A stretch of 64,000 bases of DNA from assembly GCA_900766825.1 (NCBI GenBank), contig CAAFWU010000017.1, positions 1-64,000 of the forward strand. Direction: 5' to 3'. A program made the position numbers and the translations under genes. Origin of the DNA: Bacteroidales bacterium (GTDB lineage Bacteria; Bacteroidota; Bacteroidia; Bacteroidales; Marinilabiliaceae). The notes beneath the pieces are model-generated. The model made no database searches. It worked only from the letters and a program-made list of their open reading frames with translations, and was not told where the DNA came from. This document shows, in pieces, positions 1-8,324 of the stretch (within the stretch, counting starts at the first letter, position 1; each line of letters begins with the position of its first letter).

Positions 1-2
1 AG

Positions 3-428
3 CATGTGAACACCTTCCTGACCCAAGGCGCAGCCAGCAAATGTGTGGTTCACGTCCTCACCGACTCCATTCGTGCCATTGGACTCTCGGGAGCCATGGA
101 CCTCAACGTTCCCTTCGTCCTCTCTACCGACACCCTGCGCCTCCAAGCCCAAGGAGCCAGCGATGCCAAACTCACCGACCTCCGTTGCCAAGAGTTTCGC
201 GTTCGCATGCAAGGAGCCAGCGATGTAAAAGCCGAGATGTCCAACGTTCCCTTGGTCCTTCTGGACCTCACTGGTGCTTGCGATGCCCGCTTCACCTTCA
301 ACAAGTGCGGCATCCTACGTTGCCAAGCCAATGGAGCCAGCACAGCCCGACTCTCTGGTACCCTCAAGAGCATCGAGGCCCAAGTGACGGGCGGTTCCGA
401 CATTAAAAATCATACCACCGAGTGGTAA
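3..428 (+). CDS. GIN-domain (DUF2807) protein, 5' end outside window
   Basis: The reading frame is open from the first bases, so the true start lies upstream; a GTG at 6 is only an internal codon or a chance start. The visible 140 residues are a right-handed beta-type repeat with recurring G-A-S-D/T motifs (QGASDAK, QGASDVK, TGACDAR, NGASTAR, TGGSDIK), typical of the putative auto-transporter adhesin head domain GIN/DUF2807. Such proteins are exported in Bacteroidota; their function is not settled. It sits 45 bp before a second protein of the same family, so the two form a tandem pair in one operon with the permease and GntR genes that follow. Family call is firm; role is unknown. Confidence 0.8.
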   Translation, partial: HVNTFLTQGAASKCVVHVLTDSIRAIGLSGAMDLNVPFVLSTDTLRLQAQGASDAKLTDLRCQEFRVRMQGASDVKAEMSNVPLVLLDLTGACDARFTFNKCGILRCQANGASTARLSGTLKSIEAQVTGGSDIKNHTTEW

Positions 429-473
429 TGTGATATAAGAATTCCATAGCAAACATTTTTACTTTATAAGAAA

Positions 474-1181
474 ATGAAAAAGACATTGTTTTCGCTCGCA
501 GCGTTAACTGCAACACTTTTCATCACCTCGTCTTGTGTCATCGAGCGCCGTCATGCTCAAGATGGCACCATCAGCGAGGGCCTCGACGTTCTCACCGTGG
601 CTGTGCCCAACTTCACATCCATCGATGCTTGGGGCGCCGTTCAGGTTCACTACACCCCTGGTCCATTGGACAGCGTCCGTGTCGAGGGCGACCCTGAGGA
701 TATTGCTCGCTTCGAAGTTAAGGTAGACGGCGATGAACTCAACGTTGGCCCCTCGAGCAGCATGTATGTCGGTCGCAGCAGTAGGCGCACCACCGTTGTC
801 TACATTCAGGCTCCCAATGTTGGCGAGTTCGATATCAGCGGTGCCAGCACACTGGACATCACAGCCCCCTATACCACCAGCCGACTCGATGTCGATGTTA
901 GCGGCGCATCTCACTTCTCGGCTCCCAGCGTAGTCTGCACCAGAGCTTCGTTCGATGCCTCGGGTGCCAGTGGCATCGACTGCTCGCTCGACAGCACATC
1001 GTTCATCGAGGCCGAGGCTTCGGGTGCTTCCAATGTCTCCCTTAACCTCAACCGTTGTGGTGGCATAGATTGCAGCGCTTCTGGTGCCAGTGGCATCAGC
1101 ATCAGTGGCACCGTAAACAATGTTAGTCTCGAGAGCTCGGGTGCATCGCGCGTGCACGACAATACTCAAAAGTGGCAGTAA
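474..1181 (+). CDS. GIN-domain (DUF2807) lipoprotein
   Basis: 235 residues. The N-terminus is a lipoprotein signal peptide ending at Cys21 (ITSSC), so the mature protein should be lipid-anchored in the envelope. Residues about 40-235 carry the repeated G-A-S motifs (SGASTLD, SGASHFS, SGASGID, SGASNVS, SGASRVH) of the DUF2807 beta-helix-like fold. It follows a paralogue by 45 bp and precedes a membrane protein and a GntR regulator on the same strand, an arrangement often seen in Bacteroidota with an ABC exporter. What the adhesin-like head binds is not known. Confidence 0.85.
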   Translation: MKKTLFSLAALTATLFITSSCVIERRHAQDGTISEGLDVLTVAVPNFTSIDAWGAVQVHYTPGPLDSVRVEGDPEDIARFEVKVDGDELNVGPSSSMYVGRSSRRTTVVYIQAPNVGEFDISGASTLDITAPYTTSRLDVDVSGASHFSAPSVVCTRASFDASGASGIDCSLDSTSFIEAEASGASNVSLNLNRCGGIDCSASGASGISISGTVNNVSLESSGASRVHDNTQKWQ

Positions 1182-1249
1182 ACACCCATCTCTTGTCACT
1201 CTCACTTAGTCAACTCAAATCACACCAATACTCACCATATTTTTCAACC

Positions 1250-2038
1250 ATGAGCGACTCTTTCACCTGGTCTCGTTTCGGCTTCTTGCTGCGCTATTTG
1301 GGCATCATGAACCTCCGCAGCTACATTAAGCAGTTCGTGGCCTCAGTCATTGGCATTGTGCTGCTCTACCTCTTTCAGACCCATCTGCTGGAGGTCGAAG
1401 AGTTCAATCGCACACTCCTCTCAACCGAAGGGTTCTTCCTCTTCCTTATGGGCACCGTATGCTGCGCCTCGCTCTTTGGCAATACGGCCCGAAATCGCAA
1501 TGCCTTCGGTCAGCTGCTTATGCTGCCCGTGTCGCAGGTCGAGAAGTTTTGGGGCGTTGTGGTCATGAAACTTGTGGCTCCCATCCTCAGCTGCGCCCTC
1601 GGCTTTGTTGTGGGCACACTCTGTGTCGAGCCTTCGTCGGTGGGCGATGCCATCCGCGGCCTCGTGCTCACTCTGCACTTTGTTACCGACAACGTGCACG
1701 ATGCCAATGCCGACCACGCTTTTCTCTTTGCGGGTCAGATGCTTGTCATCACGTCCATATTCATGACCCTCTCGTTTTTTACCTTGGTGGGTTTGGTCTT
1801 CAGCAAAGCCAAATGGATCTTGGCTGTGGTCATTCAAGGTGGTGTTACCGCACTCATTAGCTATGGCATAGTCCGCTTCATTAACACCATCGATTGGTCG
1901 CAGTACGACATCAACTTTCCCAATCTCTATTGGTGGATCGATGGCATCAACGTTCTGCTTGGCGTGCTCTTCTTCTTCCTCAGCTTTAAGCTTTTCAAGA
2001 GTCAGCAGGCTGTCTTTGGTAAATTATTCTGCTTCTGA
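1250..2038 (+). CDS. Polytopic membrane protein, probable ABC exporter permease
   Basis: I chose the ATG at 1250 (262 residues) because translation from the upstream ATG at 1172 adds 26 polar residues and overlaps the previous gene. About six hydrophobic segments are visible: around IGIVLLYLF, FFLFLMGTVC, VAPILSCALGF, LVITSIFMTLSFF, WILAVVIQGG and INVLLGVLFFF. This fits the membrane subunit of an ABC-2-like exporter. No ATP-binding subunit is in the window; it may lie just upstream. The link with a YtrA-type GntR regulator and GIN-domain proteins supports a small cell-envelope stress or export operon. The substrate is unknown. Confidence 0.6.
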   Translation: MSDSFTWSRFGFLLRYLGIMNLRSYIKQFVASVIGIVLLYLFQTHLLEVEEFNRTLLSTEGFFLFLMGTVCCASLFGNTARNRNAFGQLLMLPVSQVEKFWGVVVMKLVAPILSCALGFVVGTLCVEPSSVGDAIRGLVLTLHFVTDNVHDANADHAFLFAGQMLVITSIFMTLSFFTLVGLVFSKAKWILAVVIQGGVTALISYGIVRFINTIDWSQYDINFPNLYWWIDGINVLLGVLFFFLSFKLFKSQQAVFGKLFCF

Positions 2039-2113
2039 CACGCTCTGTTCCCCTCAATCTCTCTGACTCTTTTTCGTTCTCTTCACTACACCTCACTCAT
2101 TTTAGTTCACAAC

Positions 2114-2482
2114 ATGCCTACGTTCAACAATGACAGAGCCATTTTCTTGCAGATGGCGGACCGTCTCTGCGAAGAGATCCTGGTGGGAAACTATCAGGAG
2201 GATGAACGTGTGCCCTCCGTAAGAGATTATGCCATTGCCATGCAGGTGAATGTAAACACAGCTGTCAAGTGTTACGAACACCTCGGTCGTTTGGGCATCA
2301 TCTACAACAAGCGCGGCATGGGCTACTTCGTAAGTCCTGGTGCCAAAGAGGCTGTGCTCAACGAAAGAAGGCAAGACTTCATTGACCATGTGTTGCCCGA
2401 AATTTTTAGGCAGATGGATATGTTGGGCATCGATTTGAGTCTGGTCAACCAACTCTATCAAAAGAAAGATGCCAAAGAGTAA
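2114..2482 (+). CDS. GntR-family transcriptional regulator (YtrA-like)
   Basis: 122 residues: an N-terminal winged helix-turn-helix (residues about 8-75, with QMADRLCEEILVGNY, RVPSVRDYA and NVNTAVKCYEHLGRLGII) and only a short helical C-terminus, with no large effector domain. That architecture is the YtrA subfamily of GntR, which usually represses an adjacent ABC transporter operon. Here the gene is last in the operon rather than first, 75 bp after the permease. Autoregulation of the operon is the natural inference; no operator was identified. Confidence 0.88.
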   Translation: MPTFNNDRAIFLQMADRLCEEILVGNYQEDERVPSVRDYAIAMQVNVNTAVKCYEHLGRLGIIYNKRGMGYFVSPGAKEAVLNERRQDFIDHVLPEIFRQMDMLGIDLSLVNQLYQKKDAKE

Positions 2483-2734
2483 TCTCAACTCCCTGCATAA
2501 GGTGAGTTCTCTTTCGTCAAAAAAATCTAAATCCATTCTACTTTTGGGTGTGACAGCATCTCACTATGTTTTAATAGCCTTATTTATGTTTTGTGTCCAT
2601 TAAAGCCATGATAAACAGCAAATTTTTCTGTTTCTTGTTGTCGTTTTGGTAATTGTTATATGCCGCTATAGCTCATTTTTCGCTTGTTACAGAGTAGGTA
2701 GTGCACTAATAACATAATGAAACACAAATATTTC

Positions 2735-2764
2735 TTGCACTTAAGGCTTTTTTTACTAACTTTG
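2735..2764 (+). promoter_or_regulatory. Promoter of the rimP-nusA-infB operon
   Basis: TTG at 2735-2737 and TAACTTTG at 2757-2764 are separated by 19 bp and match the Bacteroidota -33/-7 promoter consensus (TTTG, TAnnTTTG). Transcription would start near 2771, giving a leader of about 150 nt before rimP. The rest of the 2483-2922 gap is AT-rich with no gene seen. Confidence 0.75.
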
Positions 2765-2796
2765 TCATGCTCATATTTGGCGCACTAAGCGCACTG

Positions 2797-2820
2797 GATA
2801 GGGGACCTCGGTCCCCTATC
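2797..2820 (+). promoter_or_regulatory. Perfect 11-bp inverted repeat in the rimP leader
   Basis: GATAGGGGACC and GGTCCCCTATC are exact complements around a 2-nt centre. The repeat lies about 27 nt into the predicted rimP transcript and is followed by only three Ts, so it is a weak terminator at best. It may be an attenuator or the terminator of the GntR operon. Its right arm also forms a second TAnnTTTG-like element (TATCTTTG, 2817-2824). Confidence 0.5.
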
Positions 2821-2922
2821 TTTGTATATAGGCACCACTTTGGCGTCGGTTAGGACGTCTTCTTTGTCTGCCCCTCTGGGGAAAAACACTGCACAACATA
2901 ACCCCGCACAACAGCACAGGTC

Positions 2923-3387
2923 ATGATCGATAAAGATAAAGTGCAATCCATTGTGGCTCCTAAAGTTGAGGCCGATGGCAACTTTATTGTAGAAGTCAGC
3001 GTAGATGCCGATAACAACATTCGCATTGTTGTAGATTCCGAAGCTGGCATCCCTATTTCCTACTGCGAAGAGCTCGACGCTCTGGTCGAAACAGCTCTCG
3101 ATCGCGATGTCGAGGACTACTCTCTCGAGGTCTCCTCGGCCGGCATAGGTTGCGAATTCAAAGTCTTAGGTCAGTTCCGCAAAAACATTGGCAACCAAGT
3201 TGAGGTAACCATGCCCAATGGTGCTTGGGTTCGTGGCACTCTCGTCGACGTATCCGACGAAGGCTTCGACATCGAAACCGAAGAAAAACGTAAGGTGGAA
3301 GGCGAAAAGAAAAAGCAGATCGTAAAAACTGTTACCCACTACGCCCACTCCAGCGTCCGCTCTGTAAAAGACATCATTGAGTTCTAA
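2923..3387 (+). CDS. rimP: Ribosome maturation factor RimP
   Basis: 154 residues, normal for RimP, which is needed for maturation of the 30S subunit in the cytoplasm. The N-terminal alpha/beta domain contains the family stretch around DxDNNIRIVVDSEAG and YSLEVSSAGIG (residues 27-80), followed by a C-terminal SH3-like barrel (VEVTMPNGAWVRGTLVDVSDEGF). It is the first gene of the conserved rimP-nusA-infB operon and lies about 150 nt downstream of a good promoter. Nothing is unusual in the protein. Confidence 0.95.
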   Translation: MIDKDKVQSIVAPKVEADGNFIVEVSVDADNNIRIVVDSEAGIPISYCEELDALVETALDRDVEDYSLEVSSAGIGCEFKVLGQFRKNIGNQVEVTMPNGAWVRGTLVDVSDEGFDIETEEKRKVEGEKKKQIVKTVTHYAHSSVRSVKDIIEF

Positions 3388-3537
3388 ACGCCGAGCATCA
3401 TCTCCGTCTCACACAAAGTAAGGAGAGTAAGAGAGCAAAAACATCAAGTGTTGATTTTATACAACCGACATTTAACGATATACCTTTTCAAAGAGGTCTA
3501 ATCCTCTGATCCATAACAAAATTGAAGTAAGGTTGAA

Positions 3538-4773
3538 ATGGAAAACATCAGTCTGATAGATACCTTTGCTGAGTTCAAAGATCTCAAAAGCATTGACCGC
3601 CCAACCATGGTTCGCATCCTCGAAGAGGCCTTCCGTGGCGTTCTGGTCAAACAATATGGTACCGACTCTAACTTCAACATCATCATAAACACCGACAAAG
3701 GTGACTTTGAAATTTGGCGCAGCCGCACCGTGGTCGAGGACGACCGCGTAGACGATCCCAACCTCGAGATCGGCATCACCGACGCCAAGAAGATCGATGC
3801 CGACTTCGAACTCGGCGAGGAGGTGACCGACGAAGTGAAACTCAAAGACTTCGGACGTCGCGCCATCCTCAGCCTCAAGCAAAACCTTGCCGGTTTGGTC
3901 ATGGAGCTCGAGAAGGACAACCTCTTCAATCGTTATAAAGAGAGAGTGGGTCAGATTGTAACTGGCGAAGTCTATCAGGTTTGGAAACGTGAGGCTCTCG
4001 TTCGAGACGAAGAGGGCAACGACCTCATCCTCCCCAAGAGCGAGCAAATCCCTGCCGACTACTTCCGCAAGGGCGACACAGTGCGTGCCGTTGTCTCTCG
4101 CGTTGAGTTCAAAAACAACAACCCACTCGTCATCATCTCCCGCATCTCCCCCGTCTTCCTCGAGCGTCTGTTCGAGAACGAGGTGCCCGAGGTCTTCGAT
4201 GGTCTCATCACAATCCGCAAAATCGTTCGTATGCCAGGCGAGCGTGCCAAGGTGGCCGTGGAGTCCTACGACGACCGTATCGATCCCGTTGGCGCTTGCG
4301 TTGGCATGAAGGGTGCACGCATCCACTCCATTGTACGCGAGCTCAAGAACGAGAACATCGACGTCATCAACTACACCAATAATATTCAACTCTATATACA
4401 GCGCGCCCTCAATCCCGCCAAGATCAACAGCATCAAGATCGATGAGCAAAACCGCAAGGCCGAAGTCTATCTTGATGCCAGCGAGGTCTCTATGGCCATT
4501 GGCAAGGGCGGCAGCAACATCAAGCTGGCCATACAACTTACTGGCTATGACATTGATGTGTTCCGTGAACAGGCCGAAACCGAGGAGGATGTTAAACTCG
4601 AAGAGTTCCAGGACGAAATCGAGCCTTGGATCATCGACGTCCTCAAAGGCGTGGGTTGCGACACCGCCAAATCGGTTCTCGACTTGGGCTATGACGAACT
4701 CGTCAAACGTACCGACCTCGAGGATGAGACTGTCAAGAGCGTCTTGGCTGTCCTCAAGGCTGAGTTCGAATGA
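3538..4773 (+). CDS. nusA: Transcription termination/antitermination factor NusA
   Basis: 411 residues. Order: N-terminal RNA-polymerase-binding domain (1-130, beginning MENISLIDTFAEFK), S1 domain (about 135-200, with GQIVTGEVYQVWKREALV), then two KH domains (GACVGMKGARIHSIV and SMAIGKGGSNIKLAIQLTGYDI), and a short tail. It lacks the pair of acidic C-terminal repeats of gammaproteobacterial NusA, as is usual in this phylum. It binds RNA polymerase and nascent RNA to modulate pausing and termination. Gap to rimP is 150 bp and to infB 371 bp. Confidence 0.96.
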   Translation: MENISLIDTFAEFKDLKSIDRPTMVRILEEAFRGVLVKQYGTDSNFNIIINTDKGDFEIWRSRTVVEDDRVDDPNLEIGITDAKKIDADFELGEEVTDEVKLKDFGRRAILSLKQNLAGLVMELEKDNLFNRYKERVGQIVTGEVYQVWKREALVRDEEGNDLILPKSEQIPADYFRKGDTVRAVVSRVEFKNNNPLVIISRISPVFLERLFENEVPEVFDGLITIRKIVRMPGERAKVAVESYDDRIDPVGACVGMKGARIHSIVRELKNENIDVINYTNNIQLYIQRALNPAKINSIKIDEQNRKAEVYLDASEVSMAIGKGGSNIKLAIQLTGYDIDVFREQAETEEDVKLEEFQDEIEPWIIDVLKGVGCDTAKSVLDLGYDELVKRTDLEDETVKSVLAVLKAEFE

Positions 4774-5144
4774 TGACGACTCTTTACGCGGCTGGCTGCG
4801 ACTGACGGATGTTATGTGTTCATCGGCTCTTTGGATTTAGCTCCACTCATGTCCTTGTATGACTTTCATGAGACTCATTATGTGAACATTGACCCTTTCT
4901 CCGACTGACCCGTGGTCTTCGCTGCTTCGTTGCTTCGGCTCCCCAGACTTTGGAATACCATTGCGTGAGCTGCGCTTGGTTTCTCGGCTTGGGCTGGCTC
5001 CGCAAGCTGTTATTTGTGAAACATTCTGATTACATCACACCCCCTTGGGTCCTTTACAGTTGTGGGGGCAACCCATGCCCCCCTCTGAACCCTTGGGCAT
5101 TGTGACGTTTTCACTACTCTTAAATAGGGAGATTAATATCATTT
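4774..5144 (+). other. nusA-infB spacer with a small hairpin
   Basis: 371 bp without a convincing gene. A 7-bp hairpin is visible at 5064-5082 (GGGGGCA / TGCCCCC, loop ACCCA), without a T-tract. No promoter of the TAnnTTTG type was found close to infB, so infB is probably read through from the rimP promoter. Confidence 0.4.
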
Positions 5145-8100
5145 ATGGCAGGAAGTAAAAGAATATCTGCTTTTGCAAAAGACTACGGTGTCGGCGTCAA
5201 TTCTATCATTGAGATCCTACAGAAGAGTTGGCCCGGTGAATTCAATCAAAACACCAAACTCTCCGACGACCAACTCAATGCGTTGGCCAAGGAGTTCAAA
5301 CTTGACCTCCAAAACCGACAGGAGGTCGAAAAAATTGGTGAGATCTCTTCCAAGGGCAAGAAAGAGGCTGTGTCAATTCAGACCGACGACGTCATCGTCC
5401 GCAAAAACGATAGCGCCTCCCTCAGCCAAAACAAAGATCTCTCGCAGAACAAGGAGCAAGACTCTAACCAAAAACAGCAAAACACCGACCAGCCCAAGGC
5501 TCAAAGTACCGACTCGCAGGCCGAGGCTCCCAAAATTGCTGGTCCCAAAATTGTTGGTAGAGTGGAACTCAACCCCAAAAACAACAACTCCGCCAACAAC
5601 TCCAAGCCCGAGAATAACAACGGTTCCAAAAACCAAGCCAACCAGCAGAATCAGACCAAGCAGACGAGTGCCGACAAAGCACCAGCTGCCCAATCTGAGA
5701 CCAAAGTTGAGCCCAAAGCAGAGGTCAAAGCCGAAGCCAAGTCCAACGCTCAGCCACAAGCCAAGCCACAAGACGCTCAGCCTAAGCAGTCAACAACCGA
5801 GGTCTCTTCTGCCCCTAAGGCTCAGAACCCTAACAACCTCGAGCCAAAATCTGAAGCAAAACCTGAAGTGAAGCCACTACCCCAGCAACAACCCAATCAA
5901 GAGCCCGCTGCCGAAAACAACAGCAACAACGAGGCTCAAGGTAAGGAGGAAAACGGCATATTCCGCCTCTCAGAGAAACCCACTCTCTCGGGTCCCAAGG
6001 TGCTCGGCAAGATCGAACTCAAGACCGAGGACCATGGTCGCCATGGCGACAAGAACAAGAAGAAGCGCGAGAGAGTGAAAAAAGGTAGCGAGAAAGTCGA
6101 CCTCTCTTCTCAACAGACCATAAGCAAGGTCAATAGCGACATCAACAAAGAGCGCAACAAGCAACGCCAGCAAAAGCAGCAGCAACAACAACAAAATGCT
6201 CAGCAGCAACAGCAACAAGGCGGAGGCAAACGCGATAAGAATCGCAACAAGAACAAGGGCGCTCAGCAACAAAATAACAAGCCTGCCGAGGTAACCGCCG
6301 AGGATACACAAAAGGCTGTTAAGGAGACTTTGGCTCGTCTGATGGCCAAGGGTCACAAGACTGCAACCTCCAAGCACAACCGCGACAAGCGTGAGGCCGT
6401 TCGCCAGCGAGAAGCCGAGGAGGCCGAACGTCAGGAGCAGGAGAAGAGCATCCTCAAAGTAACCGAGTTCGTCACAGCCAACGAGTTGGCTATCATGATG
6501 AATGTGCCTGTCAACAAAGTCATTGCCACATTCATGTCGCTCGGTATGTTCGTCTCCATCAACCAGCGCCTCGATGCTGAGTCTCTCTCTCTCGTGGCCG
6601 AAGAGTTCGGCTTCAAGGTGCAGTTTGTCAGCGTAGAGAATGCACACGAGGTTGAGGAAGAGGTGGACGATGAAGACAAACTTCAGGAGCGTCCTCCCAT
6701 TGTAACCGTCATGGGCCACGTCGACCACGGTAAGACTTCGCTGCTCGACTATATCCGAAATACCAACGTAATTCAGGGCGAGGCTGGCGGCATTACCCAG
6801 CACATTGGTGCCTACGGCGTAACCCTCGAGAACGGTCGCAAGATAACATTCCTCGACACCCCAGGTCACGAGGCCTTCACCGCCATGCGTGCCCGTGGTG
6901 CTCAAGTCACCGACGTGGCCATCATCATTGTGGCTGCCGACGACAGCGTCATGCCCCAGACCATCGAGGCCATCAACCACGCTTCGGCTGCTGGTGTGCC
7001 CATTGTCTTTGCCATCAACAAGATCGATAAGCCTGGTGCCAACCCCGATAAGATCCGCGAGGCTCTGGCCAACATGAACTACCTCGTTGAGGAGTGGGGC
7101 GGTCAGTACCAATGCCAAGAGATCTCTGCCAAGAAGGGCATCAATGTGGACAAGCTTCTCGAGAAGGTCCTCCTTGTTGCCGACCTCCAGGAACTCAAAG
7201 CCAACCCCGAGCGCAACGCCAGTGGCAACGTCATCGAGAGCTCGCTCGACAAGGGTCGTGGCTACGTGGCAACCCTCTTGGTCCGCAACGGCACTCTGCG
7301 CCCTGGCGACATGATGGTCTGCGGCTCCAACTATGGTCGTGTGAAAGCCATGTTCAACGAGCGCAACCAAAAGGTCGAAGAGGCTGGTCCTTCAACCCCA
7401 GTTTTGGTTCTCGGTCTCAATGGCGCACCTCAGGCAGGCGAGAAGTTCAATGTCTTCACCGACGAGAAGGAGGCCAAAGAGGTGGCCAACAAGCGCGACC
7501 AGCTGCAGCGTGAGTTCAGCATGCGCGCCACACCTCACATCACCCTCGACGAGATCGGTCGTCGCATTGCCCTCGGCAACTTCCAGGAGCTCAACGTCAT
7601 TGTCAAAGGCGACGTGGATGGCTCTGTCGAGGCTCTCTCCGACTCCCTCATCAAGCTCTCGACCGAAGAAATACGCGTTAACGTCATCCACAAGGCCGTG
7701 GGTCAGATCTCAGAGAGCGATATCCTTTTGGCTGCCGCTTCCAATGCTGTGGTCATCGGCTTCCAGGTTCGTCCTTCGGCAGCAGCTCGTCGTTTGGCCG
7801 AGCGTGAGAAGATCGATATCCGCCTCTACTCCATCATCTACGATGCCATCGAGGAGCTCAAGAGCGCCATGGAGGGCATGCTCTCGCCCGAGATCCGTGA
7901 GCAAGTTACTGGCAACCTTGAGGTTAAGGAGACCTTCAAGATCTCTAAGGTCGGCACCATCGCTGGCTGTATTGTCAACGACGGTAAGGTCAAGAGCAAG
8001 AGCAAGGTCCGCATCATCCGCGACGGTATTGTGGTTCACTCGGGCGAGCTCGAGAGCCTCAAGCGTTTCAAGGACGACGTCAAGGAGGTTGTGGCTGGTC

Positions 8101-8198
8101 TCGAGTGCGGTATGAACGTCAAGGGCTACAACGACTTGCAAGTGGGCGATATCATCGAAGCCTACGAGGAGATTGAGGTGGCTCGCAAACTCGACTAA
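5145..8198 (+). CDS. infB: Translation initiation factor IF-2
   Basis: 1017 residues. The N-terminal IF2_N segment (about 1-60, KRISAFAKDYGV) is followed by about 400 residues of low-complexity Gln/Asn/Lys/Pro-rich linker including poly-Gln runs (around residues 340-375). A second IF2_N-like segment lies near 430-500. The GTPase domain starts with the P-loop GHVDHGKTS (about 526), then DTPGHEAF and NKIDKP, followed by the domains that bind fMet-tRNA and the ribosome. It delivers initiator tRNA to the 30S subunit; two initiator tRNA genes are elsewhere in this window. It is the last gene of the operon, followed by a terminator. Confidence 0.97.
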   Translation: MAGSKRISAFAKDYGVGVNSIIEILQKSWPGEFNQNTKLSDDQLNALAKEFKLDLQNRQEVEKIGEISSKGKKEAVSIQTDDVIVRKNDSASLSQNKDLSQNKEQDSNQKQQNTDQPKAQSTDSQAEAPKIAGPKIVGRVELNPKNNNSANNSKPENNNGSKNQANQQNQTKQTSADKAPAAQSETKVEPKAEVKAEAKSNAQPQAKPQDAQPKQSTTEVSSAPKAQNPNNLEPKSEAKPEVKPLPQQQPNQEPAAENNSNNEAQGKEENGIFRLSEKPTLSGPKVLGKIELKTEDHGRHGDKNKKKRERVKKGSEKVDLSSQQTISKVNSDINKERNKQRQQKQQQQQQNAQQQQQQGGGKRDKNRNKNKGAQQQNNKPAEVTAEDTQKAVKETLARLMAKGHKTATSKHNRDKREAVRQREAEEAERQEQEKSILKVTEFVTANELAIMMNVPVNKVIATFMSLGMFVSINQRLDAESLSLVAEEFGFKVQFVSVENAHEVEEEVDDEDKLQERPPIVTVMGHVDHGKTSLLDYIRNTNVIQGEAGGITQHIGAYGVTLENGRKITFLDTPGHEAFTAMRARGAQVTDVAIIIVAADDSVMPQTIEAINHASAAGVPIVFAINKIDKPGANPDKIREALANMNYLVEEWGGQYQCQEISAKKGINVDKLLEKVLLVADLQELKANPERNASGNVIESSLDKGRGYVATLLVRNGTLRPGDMMVCGSNYGRVKAMFNERNQKVEEAGPSTPVLVLGLNGAPQAGEKFNVFTDEKEAKEVANKRDQLQREFSMRATPHITLDEIGRRIALGNFQELNVIVKGDVDGSVEALSDSLIKLSTEEIRVNVIHKAVGQISESDILLAAASNAVVIGFQVRPSAAARRLAEREKIDIRLYSIIYDAIEELKSAMEGMLSPEIREQVTGNLEVKETFKISKVGTIAGCIVNDGKVKSKSKVRIIRDGIVVHSGELESLKRFKDDVKEVVAGLECGMNVKGYNDLQVGDIIEAYEEIEVARKLD

Positions 8199-8254
8199 CA
8201 GACTCGCTTGGTCGCAAAACGTCCAAGTTGTCTAACATACAAAATCCATCCAAT

Positions 8255-8303
8255 GGGGGGAGCAGCAGGTGGTTTCCTGATTGCTCCCCTCTTTTTTCTT
8301 TTC
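8255..8303 (+). terminator. Rho-independent terminator after infB
   Basis: GGGGAGCA (8257-8264) pairs with TGCTCCCC (8282-8289), with an inner CAGG/CCTG stem, followed by a T-rich run from 8290. It ends the rimP-nusA-infB operon and lies just upstream of the chosen start of the MFS gene. Confidence 0.75.
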
Positions 8304-8324
8304 TCTCACAAACTCTCTTGCATC

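Noticed and set aside
1172..1249. Upstream ATG for the permease gene
   Set aside because: It overlaps the preceding gene and adds a polar segment before the first membrane helix.
5970..7370. 466-codon minus-strand open frame in infB
   Set aside because: Antisense shadow of IF-2; Leu-rich runs are the complement of poly-Gln codons.
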